Below, in pieces: positions 9,444 through 17,625 of a stretch of DNA of 38,691 bases (its first letter is position 1; the number at the start of each line of letters is the position of its first letter). Source of the DNA: Prevotella illustrans (lineage in GTDB: Bacteria > Bacteroidota > Bacteroidia > Bacteroidales > Bacteroidaceae); the NCBI RefSeq assembly GCF_017426725.1, contig NZ_JAERMS010000030.1, positions 1 through 38,691 on the forward strand, in the 5' to 3' direction. The position numbers and the translations under genes are program-made. The notes beneath the pieces are model-generated. The model saw only the letters and a program-made list of their open reading frames with translations. It had not been told where the DNA came from and ran no database searches.

Positions 9444-10574
9444 ATGAGAAAAGTTTGTTTCGCGTTCCTCTTCTCGGCCCTATCCTTCCTTTTCTCGTGC
9501 AACGGTCACCGAAACAGTGCCGTCACCGAAGCGGGAGACACCTTGCGGCTGCGCTTCGCCCGTTTGCTTACCATCGTCAGGCATCCTCACTATTCGCTCG
9601 TGACGCTTACCGACCCTTGGCATGAGGGCAAGACACTTCACAGCTATGTTCTCGTTCCCCGGCAAGACTCTGCCGTGGCCGGCCCCTTGCCCGCGGGAAC
9701 GGTCGTCTATACGCCCGTCAGACGTAGTGTGGTCTTCACTACGGTACACTGCGGTTTGCTCTACGACCTGCAGGCGCAGGACGCCATCAACGGCGTGTGC
9801 GACCTGCAGTACATCCGTATTCCCGACCTGCAACGGCGTGCCGCCTCGGGCAGCGTAGCCGATTGCGGCAACGGCATGAGCGCCGACATCGAACGGCTGG
9901 TAGCCGTCAAGCCCCAGGCATTGATTGTTTCGCCCTACGAAAACTACGGAGGCTACGACAAACTGCGTGAGATAGGCATTCCCATCATCGAGGCGGCCGA
10001 CTATATGGAGGCCACACCGTTGGGCCGGGCGGAGTGGATGCGCTTCTACGGCATGCTCTACGGCAAGGAGGACGAGGCACGACAGCTGTTCGACCGAGTG
10101 AGCCACAGCTATCAGGCATTGTGCTCCAAGGTCAAAAAGACCCGCCGTCGGCCCATGGTCGTCACCGAACGCAAAACGGGTGGCGTGTGGTACGTACCCG
10201 GAGGTCGTAGTTTCATGGCCCGGCTCATCGCCGACGCAGGCGGCCGATACGCTTTTGGGGCCGATCGGAGCGCAGGCTCCCTAAGTCTGTCGTTCGAACA
10301 GGTGCTCGACGGCGCGGGCCAATCCGACGTGTGGCTGTATAAATATGGCGACCATCCGGCCACCTTGACCGAGCTACAAGCCGAATACAATGGTTATATG
10401 GCCATGAAAGCTTTCCGCACGGGACGGGTTTACGGGGCCGATACCAACAAGAACCGCTATTTTGAAGAGTCTTCATTTCATCCCGACCGGGTGCTGCGCG
10501 ACATGATCGCGATATTTCATCCTGAACTGAAACCGGGGCCGTTACGTTATTATCATCGGTTAAATGCACAATAA
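9444..10574 (+). CDS. btuF: Cobalamin ABC transporter substrate-binding lipoprotein BtuF
   Basis: Periplasmic binding protein of 376 aa for the B12 importer. Signal peptide with lipobox FLFSC (Cys19). The periplasmic-binding domain of the FecB/BtuF class is seen in TVHCGLLYDLQAQDAINGVCDL, IERLVAVKPQALIVSPYEN, LREIGIPIIEAADYMEATPLGRAEWMRFYGMLYGKEDEA, and a C-terminal lobe with WYVPGGRSFMARLIADAGGRY. It begins 19 bp after btuG and overlaps the start of btuC by 11 bp, so it is in the same operon. Confidence 0.9.
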   Translation: MRKVCFAFLFSALSFLFSCNGHRNSAVTEAGDTLRLRFARLLTIVRHPHYSLVTLTDPWHEGKTLHSYVLVPRQDSAVAGPLPAGTVVYTPVRRSVVFTTVHCGLLYDLQAQDAINGVCDLQYIRIPDLQRRAASGSVADCGNGMSADIERLVAVKPQALIVSPYENYGGYDKLREIGIPIIEAADYMEATPLGRAEWMRFYGMLYGKEDEARQLFDRVSHSYQALCSKVKKTRRRPMVVTERKTGGVWYVPGGRSFMARLIADAGGRYAFGADRSAGSLSLSFEQVLDGAGQSDVWLYKYGDHPATLTELQAEYNGYMAMKAFRTGRVYGADTNKNRYFEESSFHPDRVLRDMIAIFHPELKPGPLRYYHRLNAQ

Positions 10575-11577
10575 AGGACTACGATATTGCGTGGTGATGG
10601 CGGTGGTCATTCTGCCGCTTTTCATGCTTAATCTGTTGGTGGGCAGCGTCCGCATTCCCGCAGGCGAGGTTGTTCGGCTGCTGATGGGCCATGTCGACAG
10701 CAATCCGTCGTGGCAGTTCATCGTCTTAGAATCGCGTCTGCCCCAAGCGCTCACGGCTCTGTTGAGCGGCGGTGCCTTGGCGGTGAGCGGACTCATGCTC
10801 CAGACGGCTTTTCGCAATCCCTTGGCCGGTCCCGACGTCTTTGGTATCAATAGCGGCGCGGGCCTGGGCGTAGCCCTCGTGATGCTGGCCATGGGCGGCA
10901 GCCTGACAGCCGGCAGCGTCACCCTTACTGGTTACGTGGCCATCCTGTTGGCGGCTTTCGCGGGCGCCATGCTCGTCACGGCTGTCATCTTCGGATTCTC
11001 TTCCATGATACGCAACAACGTGATGTTGCTTATCATCGGACTGATGATCGGCTATTTGGCCAATTCGGCCATCTCGTTGCTCAATTTCTTCGCTACCGAA
11101 GAGGGTGTCAGAAGTTACATGGTGTGGGGCATGGGCAATTTCAGCAGTGTTTCGATGGCGCAAATGCCGCTCTTTGCATCGGTCACGCTGGCCGGACTTG
11201 CGGCCGGTATCCTGCTCGTCAAACCGCTCAACGCCATGCTGCTCGGCACACAATACGCAGAGAATCTTGGTTTCAATATCAAGCGCTTCCGTAGCCTGCT
11301 CCTTGTCGTTACGGGACTGCTGACGGCTGTCGTCACTGCTTTCTGTGGACCGATTGCCTTCATCGGGTTGGCCGTCCCCCACATGGCTCGCCTGTTGCTG
11401 CGCACCGACAACCATCAGTTGCTCCTTCCCGGAACGATTCTTTGTGGCATGGCCGTGGCTCTACTCTGCAATGTCATCTGCTCACTACCGGGCCGGGCGG
11501 GAATCATTCCACTCAACGCAGTGACACCACTGATAGGCGCTCCCGTCATCATCTATGTCATTGTGCAACGCAAATAA
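10564..11577 (+). CDS. btuC: Cobalamin ABC transporter permease BtuC (FecCD family)
   Basis: Inner-membrane permease of 337 aa with about ten hydrophobic segments. Family motifs include RLPQALTALLSGGALAVSGLMLQTAFRNPLAGPDVFGINSGAG in the N-terminal third (the typical FecCD RLPR...G..QxxxRNPLAxPxxLGxxxGA block) and GPIAFIGLAVPHMARLL in the C-terminal part, the coupling-helix region that contacts the ATPase. It overlaps btuF. A BtuD ATPase gene would be expected next, but the gene ends at 11577 and only an adenosyltransferase stub follows. No ABC ATPase occurs anywhere in the window. Confidence 0.93.
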   Translation: MHNKGLRYCVVMAVVILPLFMLNLLVGSVRIPAGEVVRLLMGHVDSNPSWQFIVLESRLPQALTALLSGGALAVSGLMLQTAFRNPLAGPDVFGINSGAGLGVALVMLAMGGSLTAGSVTLTGYVAILLAAFAGAMLVTAVIFGFSSMIRNNVMLLIIGLMIGYLANSAISLLNFFATEEGVRSYMVWGMGNFSSVSMAQMPLFASVTLAGLAAGILLVKPLNAMLLGTQYAENLGFNIKRFRSLLLVVTGLLTAVVTAFCGPIAFIGLAVPHMARLLLRTDNHQLLLPGTILCGMAVALLCNVICSLPGRAGIIPLNAVTPLIGAPVIIYVIVQRK

Positions 11578-11590
11578 AAATAATTCAACA

Positions 11591-11707
11591 ATGAAAGTTT
11601 ATACCCGACATGGTGATGGTGGCCTCACCTCGCTGACGCGAGAGAAAGAGGTTTATAAAAACGTCAAAGATGTTGAATTTAAGCCCCATGCGGTTAAAAT
11701 AAGCTAA
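11591..11707 (+). pseudogene. Truncated PduO-type cob(I)alamin adenosyltransferase (N-terminal stub)
   Basis: An open frame of 38 codons beginning MKVYTRHGDGGLTSLT and ending in TAA. The YTRxGDxGxTSL motif is the ATP-binding N-terminal signature of PduO-type ATP:cob(I)alamin adenosyltransferases, enzymes of about 180-190 aa. After about 17 residues the match fades (EKEVYKNVKDVEF...), and the rest of the enzyme, including the RVEAYG..DEL helix, is absent. It lies 13 bp after btuC, where a B12-processing gene would be plausible. I read it as a relic of a deleted operon end. The alternative, a short unrelated peptide, seems less likely given the motif and place. Confidence 0.6.
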
Positions 11708-11746
11708 ACCATTAAACTTTTAGAAGTTATTCCCTGTCTTCTATTA

Positions 11747-11754
11747 TATATTTG
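11747..11754 (+). promoter_or_regulatory. Probable -7 box for the OmpA-like lipoprotein gene
   Basis: TATATTTG followed by C fits the TAnnTTTG box and lies 80 bp upstream of the start. No good -33 box at the expected distance was found. Confidence 0.4.
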
Positions 11755-11833
11755 CAAACACATGGATGGCCTATCAACAACGATATAAGGTCTATAAACT
11801 TACATGGAAATGATTAACTAAAAGCAAACCAAT

Positions 11834-12685
11834 ATGAGAAAAAACGGATTATTCGTAGCAGCGCTGACCGGTGTTCTGCTCGTCAGCAGTTGCGCAAGCA
11901 AGAAGGATTTAGAGAACTGCCAGAATGAAAATCGCGAACTGACAGCCAATTATCAGAATACAAAAGAAGAGTTGGCCGCTTCAAAAGCGCGTGTAGCCAG
12001 TCTGGAAGAGCAGTTGGCCCAACAGAAAAATGATTACGCACGACTGCAGAAATCGCTCGACCAGAGTTTGAGCAACGCCAATTCCAACAATATCAATATC
12101 TCAAAATTGGTAGACCAGATCAACGAGAGCAACCAGTATATCCGTCATTTGGTAGAAGTGAAGAGCAAGAGCGACTCGCTGAACATGGTGCTCACCAACA
12201 ACCTAACCCGCTCTCTGAGCAAGGAAGAGTTGAAGGAAGTCGATGTTCAGGTCTTGAAAGGCGTTGTCTATATCTCACTGGCCGACAACATGCTCTATAA
12301 GAGTGGTAGCTACGAGATCAACGATCGGGCCGAGGAAACACTGAGCAAGATTGCCAAGATCATCATGGATTACAGGGACTACGATGTATTGATTGAAGGC
12401 AACACCGATAACGTGCCTGTCAATTCAGCCGCGGCCAGCATGAAGAATATCCGAAACAACTGGGACTTGTCGGCCCTGCGCGCGTCAAGCGTTGTTCAGT
12501 ATCTACAGAATCGCTATGGCGTAGAACCGAAGCGACTGACCGCAGGTGGACGCGGTGAATACAACCCTATCGCCAGCAACGATACCGAACTGGGCAAACA
12601 GCGCAACCGCCGTACGCAAATCATCATCACGCCGAAACTCGATCAGTTCATGGACTTGATTGATAAGGCACCGGAAGAGAAATAA
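11834..12685 (+). CDS. OmpA/MotB-domain peptidoglycan-binding lipoprotein
   Basis: A lipoprotein of 283 aa. Signal peptide with lipobox LVSSC (Cys20), then a long alpha-helical coiled coil (about 25-125: ENCQNENRELTANYQNTKEELAASKARVASLEEQLAQQ), then an OmpA-like domain (about 135-270) with IEGNTDNVPV, NWDLSALRASSVVQYLQNRYGVEPKRL and RNRRTQIIITP. The GNTDN...LSxxRA...NRRT pattern is the peptidoglycan-binding signature. It probably tethers the outer membrane to the wall. It stands alone, with a bidirectional terminator after it. Confidence 0.9.
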   Translation: MRKNGLFVAALTGVLLVSSCASKKDLENCQNENRELTANYQNTKEELAASKARVASLEEQLAQQKNDYARLQKSLDQSLSNANSNNINISKLVDQINESNQYIRHLVEVKSKSDSLNMVLTNNLTRSLSKEELKEVDVQVLKGVVYISLADNMLYKSGSYEINDRAEETLSKIAKIIMDYRDYDVLIEGNTDNVPVNSAAASMKNIRNNWDLSALRASSVVQYLQNRYGVEPKRLTAGGRGEYNPIASNDTELGKQRNRRTQIIITPKLDQFMDLIDKAPEEK

Positions 12686-12722
12686 GAGGATATGTTGTAG
12701 AAAAGAAAGAAAAAACATATAT

Positions 12723-12768
12723 AAGAAAAGAGGGATGTGTCATTTGGTTGACACATCCCTCTTTTCTT
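12723..12768. terminator. Bidirectional terminator between OmpA-like lipoprotein and SPFH gene
   Basis: A perfect 20-bp inverted repeat around GAGGGATGTGTCA with a TTTGGT loop, flanked by A-rich and T-rich ends. Its right arm overlaps the stop codon of the converging minus-strand gene. Confidence 0.9.
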
Positions 12769-13741
12769 ATTTATCCGAATGAAAATCAGGCGACGTAAAG
12801 AGTTCCTTGATTCCGCCAATGCTGCCCAGCAGGTTGGTAGCCTCGTAAGGCAGGTAGACGGTCTTGGTCTTATCGCCTTGGGCCAGTTCCTGCATCATCT
12901 GAATATACTTTTGAGCCAGCAGATAATTAGCCGGATTCGTGCTACTGCCGACAGCGTCGGTTATCTTCTGAATGGCGATGGCTTCGGCTTCGGCCTTACG
13001 AATACGGGCCGTGGCCTCACCCTCGGCATAAAGAATGGCCTGTTGCTTGGTAGCCTCGGCACGGTTGATGGTAGAGGTCTTCTCACCCTCCGACTGGAGA
13101 ATGACGCTCTGCTTCTGACCTTCACTCGTCAGAATGGTGGCACGCTTGTTGCGTTCGGCCTGCATCTGTTTCTCCATAGCCGACAATACACTCTGCGGAG
13201 GAGTGATGTCCTGCAATTCCACACGGTTCACTTTGATACCCCACTTATTGGTGGCATCGTCCAACACGGCACGCAATTTCGTGTTAATGACGTCACGGCT
13301 GGTCAGTGTTTGGTCCAATTCCATTTCACCGATGATATTACGGAGCGTTGTCTGCGTCAGTTTTTCAATGGCGTTGGGCAGGTTGTTGATTTCGTAGACA
13401 GCCTTGAAAGGGTCGACAATCTGAAAATAGAGCAGCGCGTTGATCTGCATCTGAATGTTATCCTTGGTAATCACATTCTGACGATCGAAGTCGTACACTT
13501 GCTCACGCAGGTCGATGTTGCTTGTGTAAACATAGCGACCGCCACGCATTGTCACGATTTCCTTGGCCCGATCGATAAACGGAATGATGAGGTTGATGCC
13601 GGGCGACAATGTCGCGTAATACTTTCCGAGACGCTCAATGATCTTCGTTTCGCTCTGCGGAATAATCACTACGGTTTTCTTGACAAAAATAAGCGCCAAG
13701 ACAACTAAGGCAATCAGTACATAAGTTACAATAATATCCAT
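12767..13741 (-). CDS. SPFH/stomatin-like membrane protein (QmcA type)
   Basis: A prohibitin-homology (SPFH) protein of 324 aa. One N-terminal membrane segment (IIVTYVLIALVVLALIFV) is followed by the band-7 domain (about 25-190: VVIIPQSETKIIERLGKYYATLSPGINLIIPFID). A long Ala/Glu-rich helical region (about 200-260: QSEGEKTSTINRAEATKQQAILYAEGEATARIRKAEAE) drives oligomerisation in this family. SPFH proteins form membrane microdomain assemblies and often modulate proteases. It is the last gene of an M48-NfeD-SPFH cluster, and NfeD proteins are the usual partners of stomatins. Confidence 0.92.
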   Translation of the reverse strand: MDIIVTYVLIALVVLALIFVKKTVVIIPQSETKIIERLGKYYATLSPGINLIIPFIDRAKEIVTMRGGRYVYTSNIDLREQVYDFDRQNVITKDNIQMQINALLYFQIVDPFKAVYEINNLPNAIEKLTQTTLRNIIGEMELDQTLTSRDVINTKLRAVLDDATNKWGIKVNRVELQDITPPQSVLSAMEKQMQAERNKRATILTSEGQKQSVILQSEGEKTSTINRAEATKQQAILYAEGEATARIRKAEAEAIAIQKITDAVGSSTNPANYLLAQKYIQMMQELAQGDKTKTVYLPYEATNLLGSIGGIKELFTSPDFHSDK

Positions 13742-13822
13742 GATAATTAGTTGTGGGTTAATGCCGAGTCTTCAACCGGGATAGCCGCACGAGAGCCATA
13801 TTGGCCGAAGACCTGACGGGGG

Positions 13823-14272
13823 TTAAACACGAACGACAGTCACGATAATGCTGTCGCGGGAAATAATTCTTACTCTTTCACCTTTACGGATGGTAGCTTC
13901 GTCGGTGCTGACGGCTTTCCAGGCATCGCCATCCACCTGCACGTAACCAAAGCCATTAGGGTCGACGGACTCTATGACGGTGCCCTCACGGCCTATCAAG
14001 GCATCAGCATTGCTCAGCCGTTCATGCTGCCTATCGTGCAGCCGACGGAGCAACCGGGGACGAATCAGCCAAATGCTCAAGACAGAACATAAAGCCCACA
14101 CGATAACCTGAATCCAGAACGGCAAGTGAAAAACGGCGGAGACAGCCGCGGCTAAGGCTCCGATGGCAAGACACGTCACATAGAAATCGCCCGAGCTCAA
14201 TTCGAGTATCAGACAGACGAACATGATAATAGTCCATAAAAGCCATAGATGGGAGATGAGGTATTCTACCAT
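13823..14272 (-). CDS. NfeD-like membrane protein
   Basis: 149 aa. Two to three hydrophobic segments fill residues 5-70 (LWLLWTIIMFVCLILEL, FYVTCLAIGALAAAVSAVF, WIQVIVWALCSVLSIWLI), followed by a C-terminal OB-fold NfeD domain (about 85-149: LIGREGTVIESVDPNGFGYVQVDGDAWKAVS...GERVRIISRDSIIVTVV). Short NfeD proteins pair with SPFH/stomatin proteins, and here the SPFH gene follows 81 bp downstream. It begins 23 bp after the M48 protease gene ends, so the three genes are likely one transcript. Confidence 0.88.
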   Translation of the reverse strand: MVEYLISHLWLLWTIIMFVCLILELSSGDFYVTCLAIGALAAAVSAVFHLPFWIQVIVWALCSVLSIWLIRPRLLRRLHDRQHERLSNADALIGREGTVIESVDPNGFGYVQVDGDAWKAVSTDEATIRKGERVRIISRDSIIVTVVRV

Positions 14273-14295
14273 ATAAATTTAATTAGGGGGTTAAA

Positions 14296-15192
14296 CTATC
14301 TGCGTTTAAACTTATGACCGGTGCTACCACTCTTCTTTGTTGTTCCGGTTTTTGAAACAACAAACTGCGAAGGGGCATAACCTGAAGCCCGATAATACTG
14401 CCGGGCTGTGGGCAATAGAGCCTGAATGGCAGCAATGCGCTTGGCGTCGGACGGGTGGTCGCTGAACATGTCATTCTGATTACCGCCACTCTGCGTGGCC
14501 ATACGCTGCCAGAACGGAACGGCTACGGCGGGATCATATCCGGCCATGGCCGCAAAGATCAGACCGATGTGGTCGGCTTCGGTCTCATCGTCGCGGCTAT
14601 ACTTCAGGTTGGCAAAGCTGAAGCCCTGCTGCGCGATGGCCGTGGCAATGGCCGCGGTGTTCTGCCCGGCTACCTGGCCCAAGACGGCCCCGCCAATCTG
14701 CGTGGCATACTGCTGGCGCATTTTCTTCGACATCTGCTCGGCACTGTGCTTGGCTACGGCATGAGCAATTTCATGGCCCAACACGACGGCCAATGAGGCT
14801 TCGTTCTGAGTGATGGGCAGCAACCCTTCGTAAACAACGATCTTGCCACCGGGCATACAGAAGGCATTGACTTCATTGCTGGCCACGAGATTAAACTCCC
14901 ATTGGAAGTTCTGAATTTCCGAAGCCATGCCGTTATTCCCGAGATAAGTCTCGACGGCAGAAGCCAATCGCTTACCTACACGCTGAACCATGGCCGTATT
15001 GGTTGCATTGGAAGAGCGCTTGGCACGCTGCATATACTTGCTATATTCCTGATTACTGAGACTTAATATCTCGGCGTCCGATACCAACAAATTGTGTTTG
15101 CGACCCGTGATGGGTACGACAGAGGTTGTTCCACATGCCGACATCAATATGGCAGCAACGAATGTAAATAATAAAAACTTGACTTTTTTCAT
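14296..15192 (-). CDS. M48-family zinc metalloprotease lipoprotein (LoiP/BepA-like)
   Basis: 298 aa. Signal peptide with lipobox LMSAC (Cys20). Peptidase M48 domain with zinc-binding HEIAH at residues 140-144 and the third-ligand motif ETEAD at about 203-207. The C-terminal FSDHPSDAKRIAAIQALLP segment is characteristic of the YggG/LoiP/BepA group, which trims or quality-controls outer-membrane proteins in the periplasm. It is the first gene of the M48-NfeD-SPFH cluster, with a promoter at 15252-15281. Which M48 subgroup it belongs to is not settled. Confidence 0.92.
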   Translation of the reverse strand: MKKVKFLLFTFVAAILMSACGTTSVVPITGRKHNLLVSDAEILSLSNQEYSKYMQRAKRSSNATNTAMVQRVGKRLASAVETYLGNNGMASEIQNFQWEFNLVASNEVNAFCMPGGKIVVYEGLLPITQNEASLAVVLGHEIAHAVAKHSAEQMSKKMRQQYATQIGGAVLGQVAGQNTAAIATAIAQQGFSFANLKYSRDDETEADHIGLIFAAMAGYDPAVAVPFWQRMATQSGGNQNDMFSDHPSDAKRIAAIQALLPTARQYYRASGYAPSQFVVSKTGTTKKSGSTGHKFKRR

Positions 15193-15251
15193 TGCAAACT
15201 TAATGTATATACTTTCAAATAACTATATCACTATAGTAGTCTAAAACATGA

Positions 15252-15281
15252 CAAAGATAATAAAATATTGTAACAACCCAA
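15252..15281 (-). promoter_or_regulatory. Promoter of the M48-NfeD-SPFH cluster
   Basis: On the minus strand, TTGG (15278-15281) and TATCTTTG (15252-15259) are 18 bp apart. The start codon is about 60 bp downstream. Confidence 0.6.
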
Positions 15282-15365
15282 CGAATTGCCATAGTTTTTC
15301 TAAACGTTTTACCGATTCGGCAACCTAATCAAATATAAGCATATAAAGAAAAGAAGAGAGACAAA

Positions 15366-15547
15366 GCGCGATTCATCACGTTCCGAATCCACGGAAACGG
15401 ACAACCCGTCAGGCGTAGGGGCGTGATTCATCACGTTCCGAAATTCCAGGGAAACAAACAATCACGCCCCACGCCACGACAATGGACCGGGCGCCCGGGC
15501 GAAACGCAAACAGGCGGAACGTGATGAATCACGCCCCTACGGCTGAC
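15366..15547. repeat. Palindromic repeat cluster with GTGATTCATCAC core
   Basis: Three copies of a dyad element lie in gene-free DNA. Copy 1 is 15366-15385 (one mismatch in the core), copy 2 is 15415-15440, and copy 3 is 15515-15540, the exact reverse complement of copy 2 over 26 bp. With one mismatch the inverted pair extends to 15408-15440 and 15515-15547. Each contains CGTGAT-TC-ATCACG. A perfect 12-bp palindrome CCGGGCGCCCGG sits between the arms at 15487-15498. It looks like a REP-type intergenic element. Confidence 0.8.
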
Positions 15548-15639
15548 GCCACGCGAACAAGGCATACCTTATAAAGGCCATGTTCATGAAAAGGCATGCG
15601 CATTACCCACCCCCTTGAATCGCTCAAAACAAGGGTGAT

Positions 15640-16000
15640 TGTCAATTTTTATTCACTCAAAAACGCTCGTCTGAATATGGCAATCCAGACAGAAACAAGG
15701 CGAAAACGATGGATTCGGACGACAAAAAAACAGTGTCGGACGAGCTATTTTCATACTCCGAGAGACAAAAGCAGTGCTTTTAGAAGGTCAAAGGGCTGCT
15801 TTGAGCATGCAAAAGGGCTGCTTTTGAAGCGCAAAAACAGCCCTTTGAGGGGCCAAAAGCATAGTGATGAGAAGGTCCAAACACAGAGGTGGCGGGGCGA
15901 AAAAACGCAATAGCCTGATTATCAACGAATTAAAAACAGGCCCAAAATTCGCGTATTTGAAGCCGAAAAAACTTTCGTCCGAATAAAGCTACACAATAAC
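15640..16000 (-). repeat. Diverged member of the dispersed repeat family, copy C
   Basis: This has the same architecture and direction as copy B but much lower identity. A 22-bp modular array at 15767-15876 has five units, each AAAAGC..TGCTTTT-like plus six or seven variable bases. It is followed by a GATGAGAAGG block, a GATTATCAACGAATTAAAAAC block and a TTCGCGTATTTG block, which parallel GATGAGAAAGC, GATAACCAGCG..TTATAAAC and ATCGCTTATTTG in copy B. A 105-codon open frame here is not a gene. The rest of 15193-16225 shows only weak repeats, such as a CACTCAAAAAC motif near 15655 and 16097. Confidence 0.6.
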
Positions 16001-16224
16001 AAGCATTTGTAAAAATAATTCAGCCATGACATCACGTTTCGCCTGTCTCTTTTCGCACTACCCTCTCCCTCGAATATCACTCTATTGTCTTCATACACTC
16101 AAAAACAGGGGTAATTCATAAACTTTTATGCACCGAAAAGCGTCGCACTTACTATTTGAATCTATCGCTGATTCAGGCCCTTCAAGAGCCTCTCGTGGCA
16201 AGCAAAATAAAAGGCCGGGAAACG

Positions 16225-16262
16225 AAAAAGGCCGCAAGTCAAATAAATGACCCGCAGCCTTT
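16225..16262 (-). terminator. Intrinsic terminator of the small exported protein gene
   Basis: On the minus strand a 15-bp stem (allowing G-U pairs) begins AAAGGCTGCGGGTCA, has a 6-nt loop, and ends in GGCCTTTTTC. It lies 28 bp past the stop codon. Confidence 0.75.
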
Positions 16263-16290
16263 CAATTTATTCTCTCTCTTATAAATTTTC

Positions 16291-16650
16291 TTATTTCAAA
16301 CCTCGGTTGTTCATTGTCGCGTTCAGCAACATGACATATTTGCGATACTGGTCGTTGTCCAAAACATAGCGCATATACTTCAAATCTTTCATCACAGCCT
16401 TGTCAACAATCTGTGCTTTCTCTTCCTTAGAAGCATTGGCCGCATTCATCATTTCTACGCAGAATGTTCTGTGAATATCCTTAACACTTTCGAGCTGGTC
16501 GACTGACAAATTGAGCGCGTAAGCCAAACTATTGTAGTTCACTCGCATATCGTAAGCAGCTGCTACGTTCGTATTGTTTGCATTCTCGTCGGCAGCGAAA
16601 GCCATGGTCATGGTCATCAAAGCTACCAGTGTCATCATCATTTTCTTCAT
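16291..16650 (-). CDS. Small exported protein of unknown function
   Basis: 119 aa when started at the MKKMMMTLVALMTMTMAFA signal peptide. An in-frame ATG 10 codons upstream at 16680 would put a charged stretch before the signal and is less likely. The mature part is about 100 residues, mostly helical: NYNSLAYALNLSVDQLESVKDIHRTFCVEMMNAANASKEEKAQIVDKAVMKDLKYMRYVLDNDQ. The pattern of helix pairs with L..dQ...v..i resembles small periplasmic Spy/CpxP-like helical proteins, but there is no clear LTxxQ motif. It is monocistronic and divergent from the FKBP gene. No function is assigned. Confidence 0.8.
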   Translation of the reverse strand: MKKMMMTLVALMTMTMAFAADENANNTNVAAAYDMRVNYNSLAYALNLSVDQLESVKDIHRTFCVEMMNAANASKEEKAQIVDKAVMKDLKYMRYVLDNDQYRKYVMLLNATMNNRGLK

Positions 16651-16959
16651 AATCTTTTTACCTTTTGTATCGAAGGGCATATTCTTTTCGAACGATTGCC
16701 CCGTTACCTATTATTAATTATCCTATAGTCTTCATCTGAAGACGATACAAAAGTACAACCTGTTTGGCAGATTGGCAAGCGTTTTGGTATCTTGTTTGCG
16801 CAAACAACATGAATTATTGACATAAATCAACCAAAAGATAACAATTCGGAAGCAAAATAACGGATAAAACTTCATTTAAGAAGAAAGATAAAACTATAAA
16901 CTTCCTATTTTGCAGAATAAGCCGCAATTCCTTACGAAAACGAAAAAACAACAAGTAAA

Positions 16960-16991
16960 CTTTTATATTCCAGCTAATTACAGTATCTTTG
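16960..16991 (+). promoter_or_regulatory. Promoter of the FKBP-aroC operon
   Basis: TTTT at 16961-16964 and TATCTTTG at 16984-16991 are 19 bp apart, followed by C. The start codon is about 40 bp downstream. The 16651-17029 gap otherwise holds no visible gene. Confidence 0.7.
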
Positions 16992-17029
16992 CAAAGACGA
17001 ATCAGAAATATTATCTATAGATATGGAAA

Positions 17030-17608
17030 ATGAAAAAAAACATGTATATCGCCGCTTCATACCAGCTTTATGACGTAAGCGAAGGCAAGAACGAGCTATT
17101 GGAAGAAACCGCCGAAGGACAGCCTTTCGACTTCATCAGTGGAATGGGCATTGCGCTCGAAGCGTTCGAAAACCAATTGATCGAACTGAAAGAAGGAGAA
17201 AAGTTTGATTTCAAAATAGCCCCTTCTGAAGCCTACGGCGACTATCATGCCGATCATGTAACAGATTTGGAGAAATCGATTTTTATCCGTAACGGTAAAT
17301 TCGATGACGAATATATCTATGTAGGCGCCATCGTTCCACTGCAAAATCAGGAAGGAGAACGTTTCAACGGACATGTGTTGGAAATTACCGACACTACGGT
17401 GAAAATGGATTTTAACCACCCGTTGGCCGGCAAAACACTCCATTTCAAAGGTGAAATAAAGAAAATTCATGAAGCGTCGGCCGAAGAAATGGCTACCTAC
17501 GTAAACTCCATGTCAAATGGTTGCAGCTGCGGTGGCGGAAACTGCGGCGGAAACTGTGGCGAAGGCGGCTGCCAGAATGGCGGCTGTGGCAACTGCAATA
17601 ACCATTAA
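17030..17608 (+). CDS. SlyD-like FKBP-type peptidyl-prolyl isomerase with metal-binding tail
   Basis: 192 aa. The N-terminal FKBP fold is split by an insert-in-flap (IF) chaperone domain as in SlyD ([38 protein letters not shown], then the IF region, then [16 protein letters not shown]). The last about 25 residues are Cys/Gly-rich ([17 protein letters not shown]...CGNCNNH) and probably bind nickel or zinc, as in SlyD tails. It acts as cytosolic prolyl isomerase and chaperone. The start is ambiguous: ATG 17030 ([10 protein letters not shown]) is in frame, whereas an upstream ATG at 17023 is one base out of frame across an A8 run. aroC follows after 17 bp. Confidence 0.9.
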   Translation: MKKNMYIAASYQLYDVSEGKNELLEETAEGQPFDFISGMGIALEAFENQLIELKEGEKFDFKIAPSEAYGDYHADHVTDLEKSIFIRNGKFDDEYIYVGAIVPLQNQEGERFNGHVLEITDTTVKMDFNHPLAGKTLHFKGEIKKIHEASAEEMATYVNSMSNGCSCGGGNCGGNCGEGGCQNGGCGNCNNH

Positions 17609-17625
17609 CATGGGAAATAGAGACG

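Noticed and set aside
15596..15913. 105-codon open frame in the gene-free region
   Set aside because: It lies across repeat copy C, its codons follow the 22-bp modules, and the peptide is Arg/Lys/Gln-rich without any recognisable motif.
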